From Streptobacillus felis (lineage in GTDB: Bacteria > Fusobacteriota > Fusobacteriia > Fusobacteriales > Leptotrichiaceae), in assembly GCF_001559775.1 (NCBI RefSeq), contig NZ_LOHX01000152.1, positions 89,967 through 153,966 of the forward strand: 64,000 nt of DNA. The letters run 5' to 3'. Below, one piece after another: positions 37,272-46,103 of the stretch. How positions within the stretch are numbered: the first letter of the stretch is position 1; every line of letters starts with the position of its first letter. The position numbers and the translations under genes were made by a program. Below the pieces are notes generated by a model. The model made no database searches and was not told where the DNA came from. It saw nothing but the letters and a program-made list of their open reading frames with translations.

Positions 37272-38609
37272 ATGAAGAAATATTTAATGCTTTTATTGCT
37301 ATTGGGAATGTATAATATTAACTATGCTAAAGAAGAAAATATAGATATAAAAGAAGAAAATGTAGCAATAAAAACAGAAGAAAAGAAAGAAGAAACAGAA
37401 AAAGAAATTGTTGAAGAGGTAGTTGAAAAAAAAGAAGAGGATAGTAAAGAAGAAGTTGTAGAAGAAAAGAATTATGTAGAAAAATTTGAGAGTAATGAAA
37501 AAAATATAACTTTAAATCTTAAATTTGATAAATATTTTGATGAAAGTTTAAATAAATTTGCTTATGTGAAAGTCACTACTAATATTAGAAATAAACCTAC
37601 AACTAAAGGTTCTAAGGTTTTAAGTAGTTTAAAAACTGGAACTAAATTACCACTTTTAGGTATAGTAAAAGGAAATGATGGTAAAGAATGGTTAGAAGTA
37701 ATGTATAAAAATCAAAAAGCATATATATTTATTTCTAATGCATTAGTAAGAGGTTTTAACTGGCAAAAAGCGGCTGAAAAAGCTAATAAACTTAATGATT
37801 TTATAGCTAATTCTAAATTAAGAAATAAAGAAATATATTATTTGGATAGTTATGTATCATTGAATACAGAATCAAGTGGTAAAAAAGATAAATACGGTAA
37901 TGCTGCTAATCAAAGTATTAAAGCTTATTACAATAATAATAAAGAATATATCAATTTACCTGATAGAACTTTAGTTACTCTTGAAGGTCAAGATGATAAA
38001 TATGTTTATATTAAAACAGCTTCTTACGGGGATATAACTTATGCTATTTTAAAAAGTGATGTGAAGAGATTCAAAAAATCAAATATTAATAAAAAAGTAA
38101 ATAGATTCATATATATTGATAGAGATAGTCAAACACAAGTTACTTTAGAAAGAAGTAGTAGTGGATTTAATGTAAATACTGTAGGTTATGTAACTACTGG
38201 TATTACAAAAGGTGCTGGGTTTGTAACACCATATGGAGATTTTTTAGTTGCATATACTAAGCCAGTAATGGCATATGCTTCTGATTTTCAAAAAGAACCT
38301 ATATTAAATTCTAAAGGAGAAAAAATAGGTGAAAGACCAATAGTTATTGGTGATGCAAGATTTGCTATAAGATTTTCTGGTGGTGGATATTTACATGGTA
38401 TACCATCAACTTTTGAACCAAAAGAAAATAGAGAAGCAAGAAAAAGAGCTACAGCAGCAAAATTAGGTACTATACCTTTATCACATAAATGTGTAAGAAA
38501 TGAAGATGATGTAATTGAATATCTATATAGATGGGTAAATGGTAAAAATAAAATTCAAAAAAATGGGTTTACATATCCAGAAGAACATGTTATAGTAATA
38601 GTTGATTAA
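37272..38609 (+). CDS. L,D-transpeptidase-like (YkuD) protein with SH3 domain
   Basis: An N-terminal signal peptide (MKKYLMLLLLLGMYNINYA) indicates export. A very acidic Glu/Lys-rich linker follows (about 20-75), then a bacterial SH3-like domain (NIRNKPTTKGSKVLSSLKTG) and a YkuD catalytic domain. The active-site motif reads S404-H-K-C407-V-R-N, with the catalytic Cys in place but Lys where Gly is usual; YLHGIPSTF supplies the upstream His. Family members form 3-3 peptidoglycan cross-links or attach lipoproteins. The 445-residue protein is presumably periplasmic. Confidence 0.85.
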   Translation: MKKYLMLLLLLGMYNINYAKEENIDIKEENVAIKTEEKKEETEKEIVEEVVEKKEEDSKEEVVEEKNYVEKFESNEKNITLNLKFDKYFDESLNKFAYVKVTTNIRNKPTTKGSKVLSSLKTGTKLPLLGIVKGNDGKEWLEVMYKNQKAYIFISNALVRGFNWQKAAEKANKLNDFIANSKLRNKEIYYLDSYVSLNTESSGKKDKYGNAANQSIKAYYNNNKEYINLPDRTLVTLEGQDDKYVYIKTASYGDITYAILKSDVKRFKKSNINKKVNRFIYIDRDSQTQVTLERSSSGFNVNTVGYVTTGITKGAGFVTPYGDFLVAYTKPVMAYASDFQKEPILNSKGEKIGERPIVIGDARFAIRFSGGGYLHGIPSTFEPKENREARKRATAAKLGTIPLSHKCVRNEDDVIEYLYRWVNGKNKIQKNGFTYPEEHVIVIVD

Positions 38610-38625
38610 TATAATAATAAAATTA

Positions 38626-38648
38626 GTTCATAGGTGGCAGCGTTGAAC
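38626..38648 (+). other. Small hairpin in the leader of the VUT/YhhQ gene
   Basis: GTTCA (38626-38630) and TGAAC (38644-38648) form a 5-bp stem with a 13-nt loop. Eight A and then the ribosome binding site AGGAGG (38659-38664) follow. The gene is of a queuosine-precursor type that often has preQ1 riboswitches, but the loop lacks the conserved preQ1 residues. The regulatory role is open. Confidence 0.35.
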
Positions 38649-38668
38649 AAAAAAAATTAGGAGGAATT

Positions 38669-39376
38669 ATGTTAAGTATTTTTGGTTATAACGAAGTCAT
38701 CTGGCTTCTTTATGTATTAATTAATTATTCTGTTATTTTATTTGCTTATAGAAGATGGGGGAAAGTTGGATTAATGATTTTTGCACCTATATCTATAATA
38801 TTAGCAAATGTACAGGTAAATAAATTAGTTTATCTTTTTGGTATAGAAACAACTTTAGGGAATATTGCCTATAGTTCTATTTTCCTTATTTCTGATATTT
38901 TATCAGAGAATTATGGTAAAAAAGCCGCATCAAAAGTGGTTGGAATTGGGTTTTTAACAATGATATTCACTACAGTTGTAATGAATATTGCTTTAACTTT
39001 AACACCATCAGCAAATGATGTACAACAAGTTCACTTAGAAGCAATATTTACACCATTTATAAGACTTATGATTGCTTCATTATTAGCATATGTTATTTCA
39101 TCTAATGTTGATATAAATTTATATCAAATTATTAGAAAAATATTCCCAGATTTTAGTAATATATGGATAAGAAATAATTTAAGTACATTATTAAGTCAAA
39201 TATTAGACAATCTTATTTTTAATTTTGTAGCATTTTATGGTGTGTTTCCTATATCTTTAATTTTAACAATTACATTTTCAACTTACTTCTTGAAAATAAT
39301 TACATCAGCATTAGATACACCTTTTGTGTATATAGCTACATATTGGAAAAATAAAGGAGTAATAGAAGAAATATAA
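38669..39376 (+). CDS. VUT/YhhQ-family putative queuosine precursor transporter
   Basis: This 235-residue membrane protein has about six predicted segments. The VUT/YhhQ core is visible: NKLVYLFGIETTLGNIAYSS, LISDILSENYGKKAASKVV, and YFLKIITSALDTPFVYIATYW. Members import precursors of the queuosine tRNA modification in several bacteria; the precise substrate cannot be read here. AGGAGG precedes the ATG. It is followed by the YitT gene, 18 nt downstream. Confidence 0.82.
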   Translation: MLSIFGYNEVIWLLYVLINYSVILFAYRRWGKVGLMIFAPISIILANVQVNKLVYLFGIETTLGNIAYSSIFLISDILSENYGKKAASKVVGIGFLTMIFTTVVMNIALTLTPSANDVQQVHLEAIFTPFIRLMIASLLAYVISSNVDINLYQIIRKIFPDFSNIWIRNNLSTLLSQILDNLIFNFVAFYGVFPISLILTITFSTYFLKIITSALDTPFVYIATYWKNKGVIEEI

Positions 39377-39394
39377 GTATTTTAGGAGAAAATT

Positions 39395-40249
39395 ATGTTT
39401 CAAAAATATAAGTCATATATAATACCTACAATGTTAATAATATTTTCAGCATTAGTACAATCATATACAATACAGGTATTTATTGTACATTCTAAATTAT
39501 TAACAGGTGGATTTACTGGTTTATCAATATTGATAAATATGATTATGTCAGAATTAGGTATAAAGTTATCGGTAGGAACTTTACTTTTAATTTTAAATTT
39601 TCCAGTTGCACTATTGTGTGCTAAGGAAATAAGCAAAAAATTTGTTTTTCTTTCATTGTTACATATAGTAATGACATCAATTTTTTTAAAGACATTTAAG
39701 TTTGATCCTTTATTTACAAACATATTATTGAATCTTACTATAGGTGCTGTAGTACATGGACTTCAAATGGTTCTTGCTTTAAAAGTAGGTGGTTCAACTG
39801 GAGGAACAGATTTTATTGCACTCTATATTTCTAATAAGATTAATAAATCAATTTGGATATATATATTTATTTTTAATATGTCTATAATATTAATTTTTGG
39901 ATATATGTTTACTTGGGATGGAGCAGGTTATTCTATAGTATTTCAATTTGTAACTACAAAAGTAATAGATACTTTTTATAATAGGTATAGAAGAATTACT
40001 CTGCAAATTTTCACTAAAAAAGCTGATGAAGTATCAAAAATGTATATTAGTAAATATAGACATGGAATGACTAAAATATTGGGTGAAGGAGCTTATCTAA
40101 GAGAAGATATATCGGTATGTTATACAGTAGTTTCTGTTTATGAAGTAAATGATATAGTAAAGGCAATATTAAAGGTTGATAAAAATGCTATAATTAATAC
40201 ATTTAAAACAGAAGCCTTTTATGTTAAATTCTATATTCCACCAATTTAA
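39395..40249 (+). CDS. YitT family membrane protein (DUF161/DUF2179)
   Basis: This 284-residue protein has about five membrane segments followed by a soluble C-terminal domain (residues ~205-284). LLTGGFTGLSILIN, GVLLLILNFP-like and GGSTGGTDFIALYI mark the YitT family. The tail (KILGEGAYLREDISVCYTVVSVYEVN) is the DUF2179 domain. Function is not established for the family. GGAGAA precedes the ATG. Confidence 0.85.
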   Translation: MFQKYKSYIIPTMLIIFSALVQSYTIQVFIVHSKLLTGGFTGLSILINMIMSELGIKLSVGTLLLILNFPVALLCAKEISKKFVFLSLLHIVMTSIFLKTFKFDPLFTNILLNLTIGAVVHGLQMVLALKVGGSTGGTDFIALYISNKINKSIWIYIFIFNMSIILIFGYMFTWDGAGYSIVFQFVTTKVIDTFYNRYRRITLQIFTKKADEVSKMYISKYRHGMTKILGEGAYLREDISVCYTVVSVYEVNDIVKAILKVDKNAIINTFKTEAFYVKFYIPPI

Positions 40250-40257
40250 AAAAATAC

Positions 40258-40286
40258 TTGAAATATTTTTGAAAATATGATATTAT
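40258..40286 (+). promoter_or_regulatory. Promoter of rplS
   Basis: TTGAAA (40258-40263) and TATTAT (40281-40286) are 17 nt apart. The transcript would have an untranslated leader of about 90 nt (40292-40384). This leader could carry L19-dependent control, but I see no recognisable motif or strong hairpin in it. Confidence 0.72.
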
Positions 40287-40384
40287 CTATTAGTAAATTA
40301 AGCCAATATTCCGCTGTTTTTAGTGAAGCATAAATATATATGTGGAGAAAATACGAATGTTGTAGAAGGAAGGATGTGGATTTC

Positions 40385-40735
40385 TTGAAAGAGAAATTAA
40401 TAGAGTTAGTAGAAAAAGAATACTTAAAAGCTGATTTACCAGAGTTTAAAGCTGGAGATACAGTTGCAGTACACTACACAGTAAAAGAAGGAAACAAAAC
40501 TAGAATACAGGTTTTCGAAGGTGTAGTAATAAGAATAACTGGAGGAAGTATTCAAAAAAGCTTTACAGTAAGAAAGGTGTCTTCAGGAATTGGAGTAGAA
40601 AGAATTATACCAATTAACTCTCCATTAATCGATAAAATCGAAGTTAAGAAGATAGGTAAAGTAAGAAGAGCTAAATTATACTACTTAAGAGGATTAAGCG
40701 GTAAAGCAGCAAGAATTAAAGAAATTAGAAAATAA
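40385..40735 (+). CDS. rplS: Ribosomal protein L19, TTG start
   Basis: L19 sits at the interface of the ribosomal subunits. The product shows [40 protein letters not shown] and [19 protein letters not shown], all family hallmarks. Taking TTG at 40385 gives [14 protein letters not shown] and 116 aa, matching typical L19. A GTG at 40376 is an alternative, with AGGAAGGA at 40367-40374. It is separated from rimM-trmD, its usual companions, which lie at 49479-50708. Confidence 0.93.
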   Translation: MKEKLIELVEKEYLKADLPEFKAGDTVAVHYTVKEGNKTRIQVFEGVVIRITGGSIQKSFTVRKVSSGIGVERIIPINSPLIDKIEVKKIGKVRRAKLYYLRGLSGKAARIKEIRK

Positions 40736-40742
40736 GTATATA

Positions 40743-40767
40743 AACCTAGCAAAAGCTAGGTTTTTTC
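40743..40767 (+). terminator. Terminator after rplS
   Basis: AACCTAGC (40743-40750) and GCTAGGTT (40755-40762) form a stem around an AAAA loop. It is followed by a T-run. Confidence 0.9.
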
Positions 40768-40773
40768 TTAATT

Positions 40774-40803
40774 AAAAAGCCTAGAGATTATCTAGGCTTT
40801 TTA
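40774..40803. terminator. Second, bidirectional terminator between rplS and the YbaK gene
   Basis: AAAAGCCTAGA (40775-40785) and TCTAGGCTTTT (40791-40801) form an 11-bp stem with a 5-nt loop. A and T runs lie on either side, so it can serve both convergent genes. Confidence 0.88.
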
Positions 40804-41283
40804 CTATAATTCAATAAAATTAATTTTATGTCCAGTATGTTTAAAGAATTTTTCAAAATCTTTAAATTGTATATTTAATGTTTTAGTATTTATGAAAGGA
40901 TGAGCTCCTATAGTAGTGTTGATATCAACAGCTGTATCAACTATTAAATTTATTTTATGTTCTTTATCAAATAAAAGACCAAAAGGTGTAAGTACTCCTG
41001 GTTCACAACCTGTTAGTTCTAACATTGTATCACTACTAGCAAATGATAGTCTTTTTTCTTCTAATTTTTCTGCTAAATCAGATAAGTTAAGTGATTTTTC
41101 ATCATGTATTAATACTAAATAGATATTGTTTGTTTTTTTTGCTTTTAGTAGAAGATTTTTTACTTGTTGACCTTCTAATTCAAATAAATGATCCTTTACA
41201 GAAGATATTGCTTCATGTTCCAAAGTTTTGTATTTAATATTCATTTTATTTAATAATTCATATATCATTTCTTCGTTTCCCAT
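40804..41283 (-). CDS. YbaK/ProX-type aminoacyl-tRNA deacylase
   Basis: This 159-residue protein is a single editing domain that hydrolyses mischarged tRNA. Visible landmarks are VKNLLLKAKKTNNIYLVL (with the family Lys), RLSFASSDTMLELTGCEPGVLTPFGL and the C-terminal INTTIGAHPFINTKTLNI. The layout resembles PrdX/ProXp-ala proteins, which clear Ala-tRNA-Pro. It is on the minus strand, convergent with rplS and divergent from mnmA, with GGAGG about 9 nt before the ATG. Confidence 0.86.
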   Translation of the reverse strand: MGNEEMIYELLNKMNIKYKTLEHEAISSVKDHLFELEGQQVKNLLLKAKKTNNIYLVLIHDEKSLNLSDLAEKLEEKRLSFASSDTMLELTGCEPGVLTPFGLLFDKEHKINLIVDTAVDINTTIGAHPFINTKTLNIQFKDFEKFFKHTGHKINFIEL

Positions 41284-41367
41284 AAAATTTTACCTCCATA
41301 TTGTATATATATATAATAATAACATAAAAAAATATATTTTTAAAGTTAGTTTTACTGATTGTATTTG

Positions 41368-42513
<1,146 letters not shown>

Positions 42514-42522
42514 GAGGGAATT

Positions 42523-44313
42523 ATGTTCTGGAATTTGTTTAATAAAAAAGAAGAACAAGAAGTAGTAGTTGAAAAAGAAAAAATAAAAGTTTATGATGAA
42601 GAAAAAGGTCAAGAAGTAGTTGTAATAAAAGAAGACTGGATAAAAAAGTTTTTAATTCCAAAAATTGATCAAAATATTAATAACACAGAAATGTTGTATA
42701 ATTTATTATTAGATGGGATAAATTATCAAGTTTATGAAGAATTACTTGAACCTACTTTAAAATTTAGAGAGATTGAAGAAAATTCAAAAAGATCTACAGA
42801 GTTATTAACAGAAATATATTTTAAGTCATCTGCATATAATGAAGTGGTAGAACTTTATGAGGAATACAAAGGAGAAATGAGTCCTATGATGTATTATTAT
42901 CATTCTCTTTCATTACTTTATACAGGACTTGACTATGAATATGTAGAAATGATATTAGAAGGCCTATATTCATTCCCTAATAATGATTTATTAATAAAAG
43001 AATTTAAGGAAATATTCAAAAATAAAAGTTATGATATTCAAGATAAATATATGCAAACACTTTGTGAAATAGATGGGGCACATAAGATTTCAATATATTT
43101 TGCAAAAGTTGAATATAAAAATAATAATATTCTAAAAGCAAATGAATATATAGTTAAAGCACTAAATCATGCAAATTTTAGAACGGAAATTATGACAGAA
43201 ATAACTAATTTATTATTTGAAAATAAACAATATATGGAGTTTGAAAATCATATTTTACCAAGATATTCAGTTGAAAATAAAGATATGCAATTTACAAAAT
43301 TGGTATTGAGATTCTACAAAGAATTATTAAGGTATGAAGATGGTTTAAAATTAGTAAATGAATTATACATATATAGAAGAAACTATATCGGTATGATTAG
43401 AACTATTGCAAAATTTGAAGAAGAATATTTAAGAATTAAATTTAGAACTGAACACCCTGCAAGTTATGATGCTTTAATTAATGGTAAAAATATGGGAGAA
43501 GTAAAATATTTTAATATATCACATCCTATACATTACTATATTTTAAATAGAGATGAAAAATTATTGGTTGATAAAAGTTCTAAAAAAACAGTTATGTTTA
43601 TACCTATTGCTACATCATTATTAGATAATATTTCTAAAAACGATGCAGATTTTATTAATTCATTATCTATATTACTTTTAGAAAAAGTATATAGATCAAC
43701 TGATGTAAAAATCCAAATTACTTTAAGTAAGGATGATATTTCTATAAAAGAAAAAATAAGAGATTATTCAGATGATTTTTACGAAGGAATTTGTGAAACA
43801 AATCCACAATTAAAATACATAATTACAGGATTTTTAGAAGAAGAGAATCAAGGAACTAAATATTTGACTTTATATAGATATGAATGTGAGAAAAAGCAAA
43901 AAATAAAAATAATGTTACCTTTATTATTACAAAATAATGAAGTAGAAATATTAAACAAATATGTAGATGCAATCAAAGATTTCTTCTCTATAAGAGTATT
44001 TGATATACAATCTTCTTTTGAAAAAGAAGATATATATAACTGTGCTAAAAGATTAGGACTATTTTTTGATTTTGATGGTAATAATAATTTAAGAAAATGG
44101 AATTTATTATATCTATTAAACTACTACATTTCTAAGATAAAAAATGAAGACGAATTATTAATAGCTTTATCTATAATTCATTTTATGAATATATATGAAG
44201 TCGAGTATGATATGGATTATAAAAATATCTTTTATGAAAAGAATTTAAATATATATGATAATCCAGAAATAAGAAGATTAATAAATTTTGTTTTTGAAAA
44301 TAAAGGACAATAA
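42523..44313 (+). CDS. Large uncharacterised cytoplasmic protein with TPR-like region
   Basis: I do not recognise this 596-residue protein. No signal peptide or membrane helix is evident. Residues 5-40 are charged and low in complexity. The region ~50-280 is helical with repeat-like pairs (ILEGLYSFPNNDLLIKEFKE, YIVKALNHANFRTEI), suggesting tetratricopeptide-type helices. The remaining half is mixed, with FIPIATSLLDNIS, LSKDDISIKEKI and a C-terminal LIINFVFEN-like end. It lies 10 nt after mnmA with AGGAGGG upstream and is probably co-expressed with it. Confidence 0.68.
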   Translation: MFWNLFNKKEEQEVVVEKEKIKVYDEEKGQEVVVIKEDWIKKFLIPKIDQNINNTEMLYNLLLDGINYQVYEELLEPTLKFREIEENSKRSTELLTEIYFKSSAYNEVVELYEEYKGEMSPMMYYYHSLSLLYTGLDYEYVEMILEGLYSFPNNDLLIKEFKEIFKNKSYDIQDKYMQTLCEIDGAHKISIYFAKVEYKNNNILKANEYIVKALNHANFRTEIMTEITNLLFENKQYMEFENHILPRYSVENKDMQFTKLVLRFYKELLRYEDGLKLVNELYIYRRNYIGMIRTIAKFEEEYLRIKFRTEHPASYDALINGKNMGEVKYFNISHPIHYYILNRDEKLLVDKSSKKTVMFIPIATSLLDNISKNDADFINSLSILLLEKVYRSTDVKIQITLSKDDISIKEKIRDYSDDFYEGICETNPQLKYIITGFLEEENQGTKYLTLYRYECEKKQKIKIMLPLLLQNNEVEILNKYVDAIKDFFSIRVFDIQSSFEKEDIYNCAKRLGLFFDFDGNNNLRKWNLLYLLNYYISKIKNEDELLIALSIIHFMNIYEVEYDMDYKNIFYEKNLNIYDNPEIRRLINFVFENKGQ

Positions 44314-44314
44314 T

Positions 44315-44851
44315 ATGAAAGAAATAATAAAAAATAATAAATATAGATTATTATCTATAATAGTGGCATTTGTATATAATTTTATTGCAAGTAGACCCAA
44401 TTCTAATTTATTGATGTTTATATCATCTTTAATCTTTATGCTTGCAATAACATACATAAATTTTGATTTCTTAGAAGTTATTGAAAGTAAAAGTAAAATA
44501 ATTTTTACTTTATCTATTGTTAGTACTTTTGCAGCATATTTATTTGAGGCTATTTTTTCATCATCATTTTATTTAAATGATATGATAGTACAAAATTATT
44601 CTTTATCTGTAGTTGCATTTGTATTTAGGTTTATATATTTTATTTCAAATATAGTATTAATATTTCATATTTTGGATTTAAAAAAGAATAAATATTTATT
44701 TTTCTCAATATTTAATATATTTTTTTCAATTTGCCTATATATAGAGGTAATATCATTTTTGATCCCTGTATTTTTAATACTAGAGATAATAATATTAATA
44801 ATAATAGAATATTTGGAGAAGAAAAATGAAAATAAAAAAAGATTTGATTAA
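44315..44851 (+). CDS. Uncharacterised membrane protein (about five helices)
   Basis: This 178-residue product is almost wholly hydrophobic, with about five predicted membrane segments and short charged loops, ending in a lysine-rich tail (LEKKNENKKRFD). I cannot name it. The ATG at 44315 follows AAAGGACA and lies 2 nt after the stop of the preceding gene. It overlaps rsmB by 26 nt, so the two are translated from one message. Confidence 0.68.
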   Translation: MKEIIKNNKYRLLSIIVAFVYNFIASRPNSNLLMFISSLIFMLAITYINFDFLEVIESKSKIIFTLSIVSTFAAYLFEAIFSSSFYLNDMIVQNYSLSVVAFVFRFIYFISNIVLIFHILDLKKNKYLFFSIFNIFFSICLYIEVISFLIPVFLILEIIILIIIEYLEKKNENKKRFD

Positions 44852-46094
44852 TCTATTAGATGAAGTAATAGAAAATAAAAAATATAGTAATTTACAATTA
44901 AAATATATTTTTGATAATAATACGTATAATAAAAAAGAAAAAGCATTTCTAAATAATATGTTAAATGTTACACTTAAGAATTTGATATATATAGATTATG
45001 CTATTTCTAAGCTTGCAAGAAGTGTTAAAAGAAAAACTAGGCAAATACTTAGACTAAGTATAGCTCAATTAATATATACTGATGCAGATGCTGCTGGAGT
45101 AATATATGAAGCAGTTGAATTAGGAAAAGAAGAAAATGTTTTTCAAGCTAATTTCATAAATTCTTTTTTAAGAAATTTTGAAAAGAATAAAAAAGATATA
45201 TATGATTTAGCGCCTGATCATATTAAAATATCTTATCCATTATGGTTTTATGAAAAAGTTAAAAATCAATTTGGAGAAGATAAATACATAGATGTTTTAA
45301 ATAGATATAAGGGAAAAAGCTTTTTTTCAGTAAGAGTTAATCATAATAACTTAAGTAAAGATGATTTTTTAGATTTATTAAAACTTGTAGATAGTGAAAT
45401 ATTGTGGAATGTATCAGATGTATATTATTTAAATAATAATAATATACTTAAAACGAAAGCATACTTAATAGGAGATGTAGTAATACAGGATGGTTCTTCT
45501 TTGTTAGTTGTAGATATGCTTTCACCGAAAGAAACAGATATAGTACTTGATGTAGCTGCTGCCCCAGGAGGTAAATCATTAGCTATATTACAAAAATACA
45601 GACCTAAAAAATTGATAGCAACAGATATACATGAGCATAAGGTTAAAATTTTAAAAGAGTTTGAAAAAGATTATCTAAATTTTGAAGCTAAATTAGCTGA
45701 TGGTAGAACTTTTTCTGAAGGTATTTATGATAAGATTTTATTGGATGTTCCATGTTCTGGACTTGGAGTATTAACTAAAAAACCTGAAAAAGTATATGAA
45801 ATTGATTTAAAAATAATAAAAGCAATAAAAAAATTACAAAAAAAAATATTTGATAATACATATAACCTTTTAAAACAAGGTGGAGAGATGGTATATAGTA
45901 CTTGTACTATATTAGAAAATGAAAATACTAATAATGTATCATATTTTCTTGAAAAGTATAAAGATTTGGAAGTTGTAGATTATGAATTTCCCAAAGATGT
46001 AATAGTAATAAAGGATGAATTTGGTGGTAATTTAATTTCATATGAAAATAAATATTTAGATGGATTTTATATGATAAAATTTAAAAAAAAGTAG
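44826..46094 (+). CDS. rsmB: 16S rRNA m5C967 methyltransferase RsmB
   Basis: RsmB methylates C967 of 16S rRNA. The 422-residue protein has an N-terminal NusB-like RNA-binding domain (residues 1-130; RKTRQILRLSIAQLIYTD) and a Rossmann methyltransferase domain. SAM motif I is DVAAAPGGKS (from D242). The two catalytic cysteines are C310 in DVPCSGLG and C360 in YSTCT. All features of an m5C RNA methyltransferase are present. It lies 9 nt before the next gene. Confidence 0.94.
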   Translation: MKIKKDLINLLDEVIENKKYSNLQLKYIFDNNTYNKKEKAFLNNMLNVTLKNLIYIDYAISKLARSVKRKTRQILRLSIAQLIYTDADAAGVIYEAVELGKEENVFQANFINSFLRNFEKNKKDIYDLAPDHIKISYPLWFYEKVKNQFGEDKYIDVLNRYKGKSFFSVRVNHNNLSKDDFLDLLKLVDSEILWNVSDVYYLNNNNILKTKAYLIGDVVIQDGSSLLVVDMLSPKETDIVLDVAAAPGGKSLAILQKYRPKKLIATDIHEHKVKILKEFEKDYLNFEAKLADGRTFSEGIYDKILLDVPCSGLGVLTKKPEKVYEIDLKIIKAIKKLQKKIFDNTYNLLKQGGEMVYSTCTILENENTNNVSYFLEKYKDLEVVDYEFPKDVIVIKDEFGGNLISYENKYLDGFYMIKFKKK

Positions 46095-46103
46095 GTATTT
46101 AGT

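Noticed and set aside
38626..38664. preQ1 class I riboswitch before the VUT/YhhQ gene
   Set aside because: A stem, loop and A-rich tail are present, but the position that should be the preQ1-pairing C before the 3' stem strand is T, and the tail cannot pair with the loop to form the pseudoknot.
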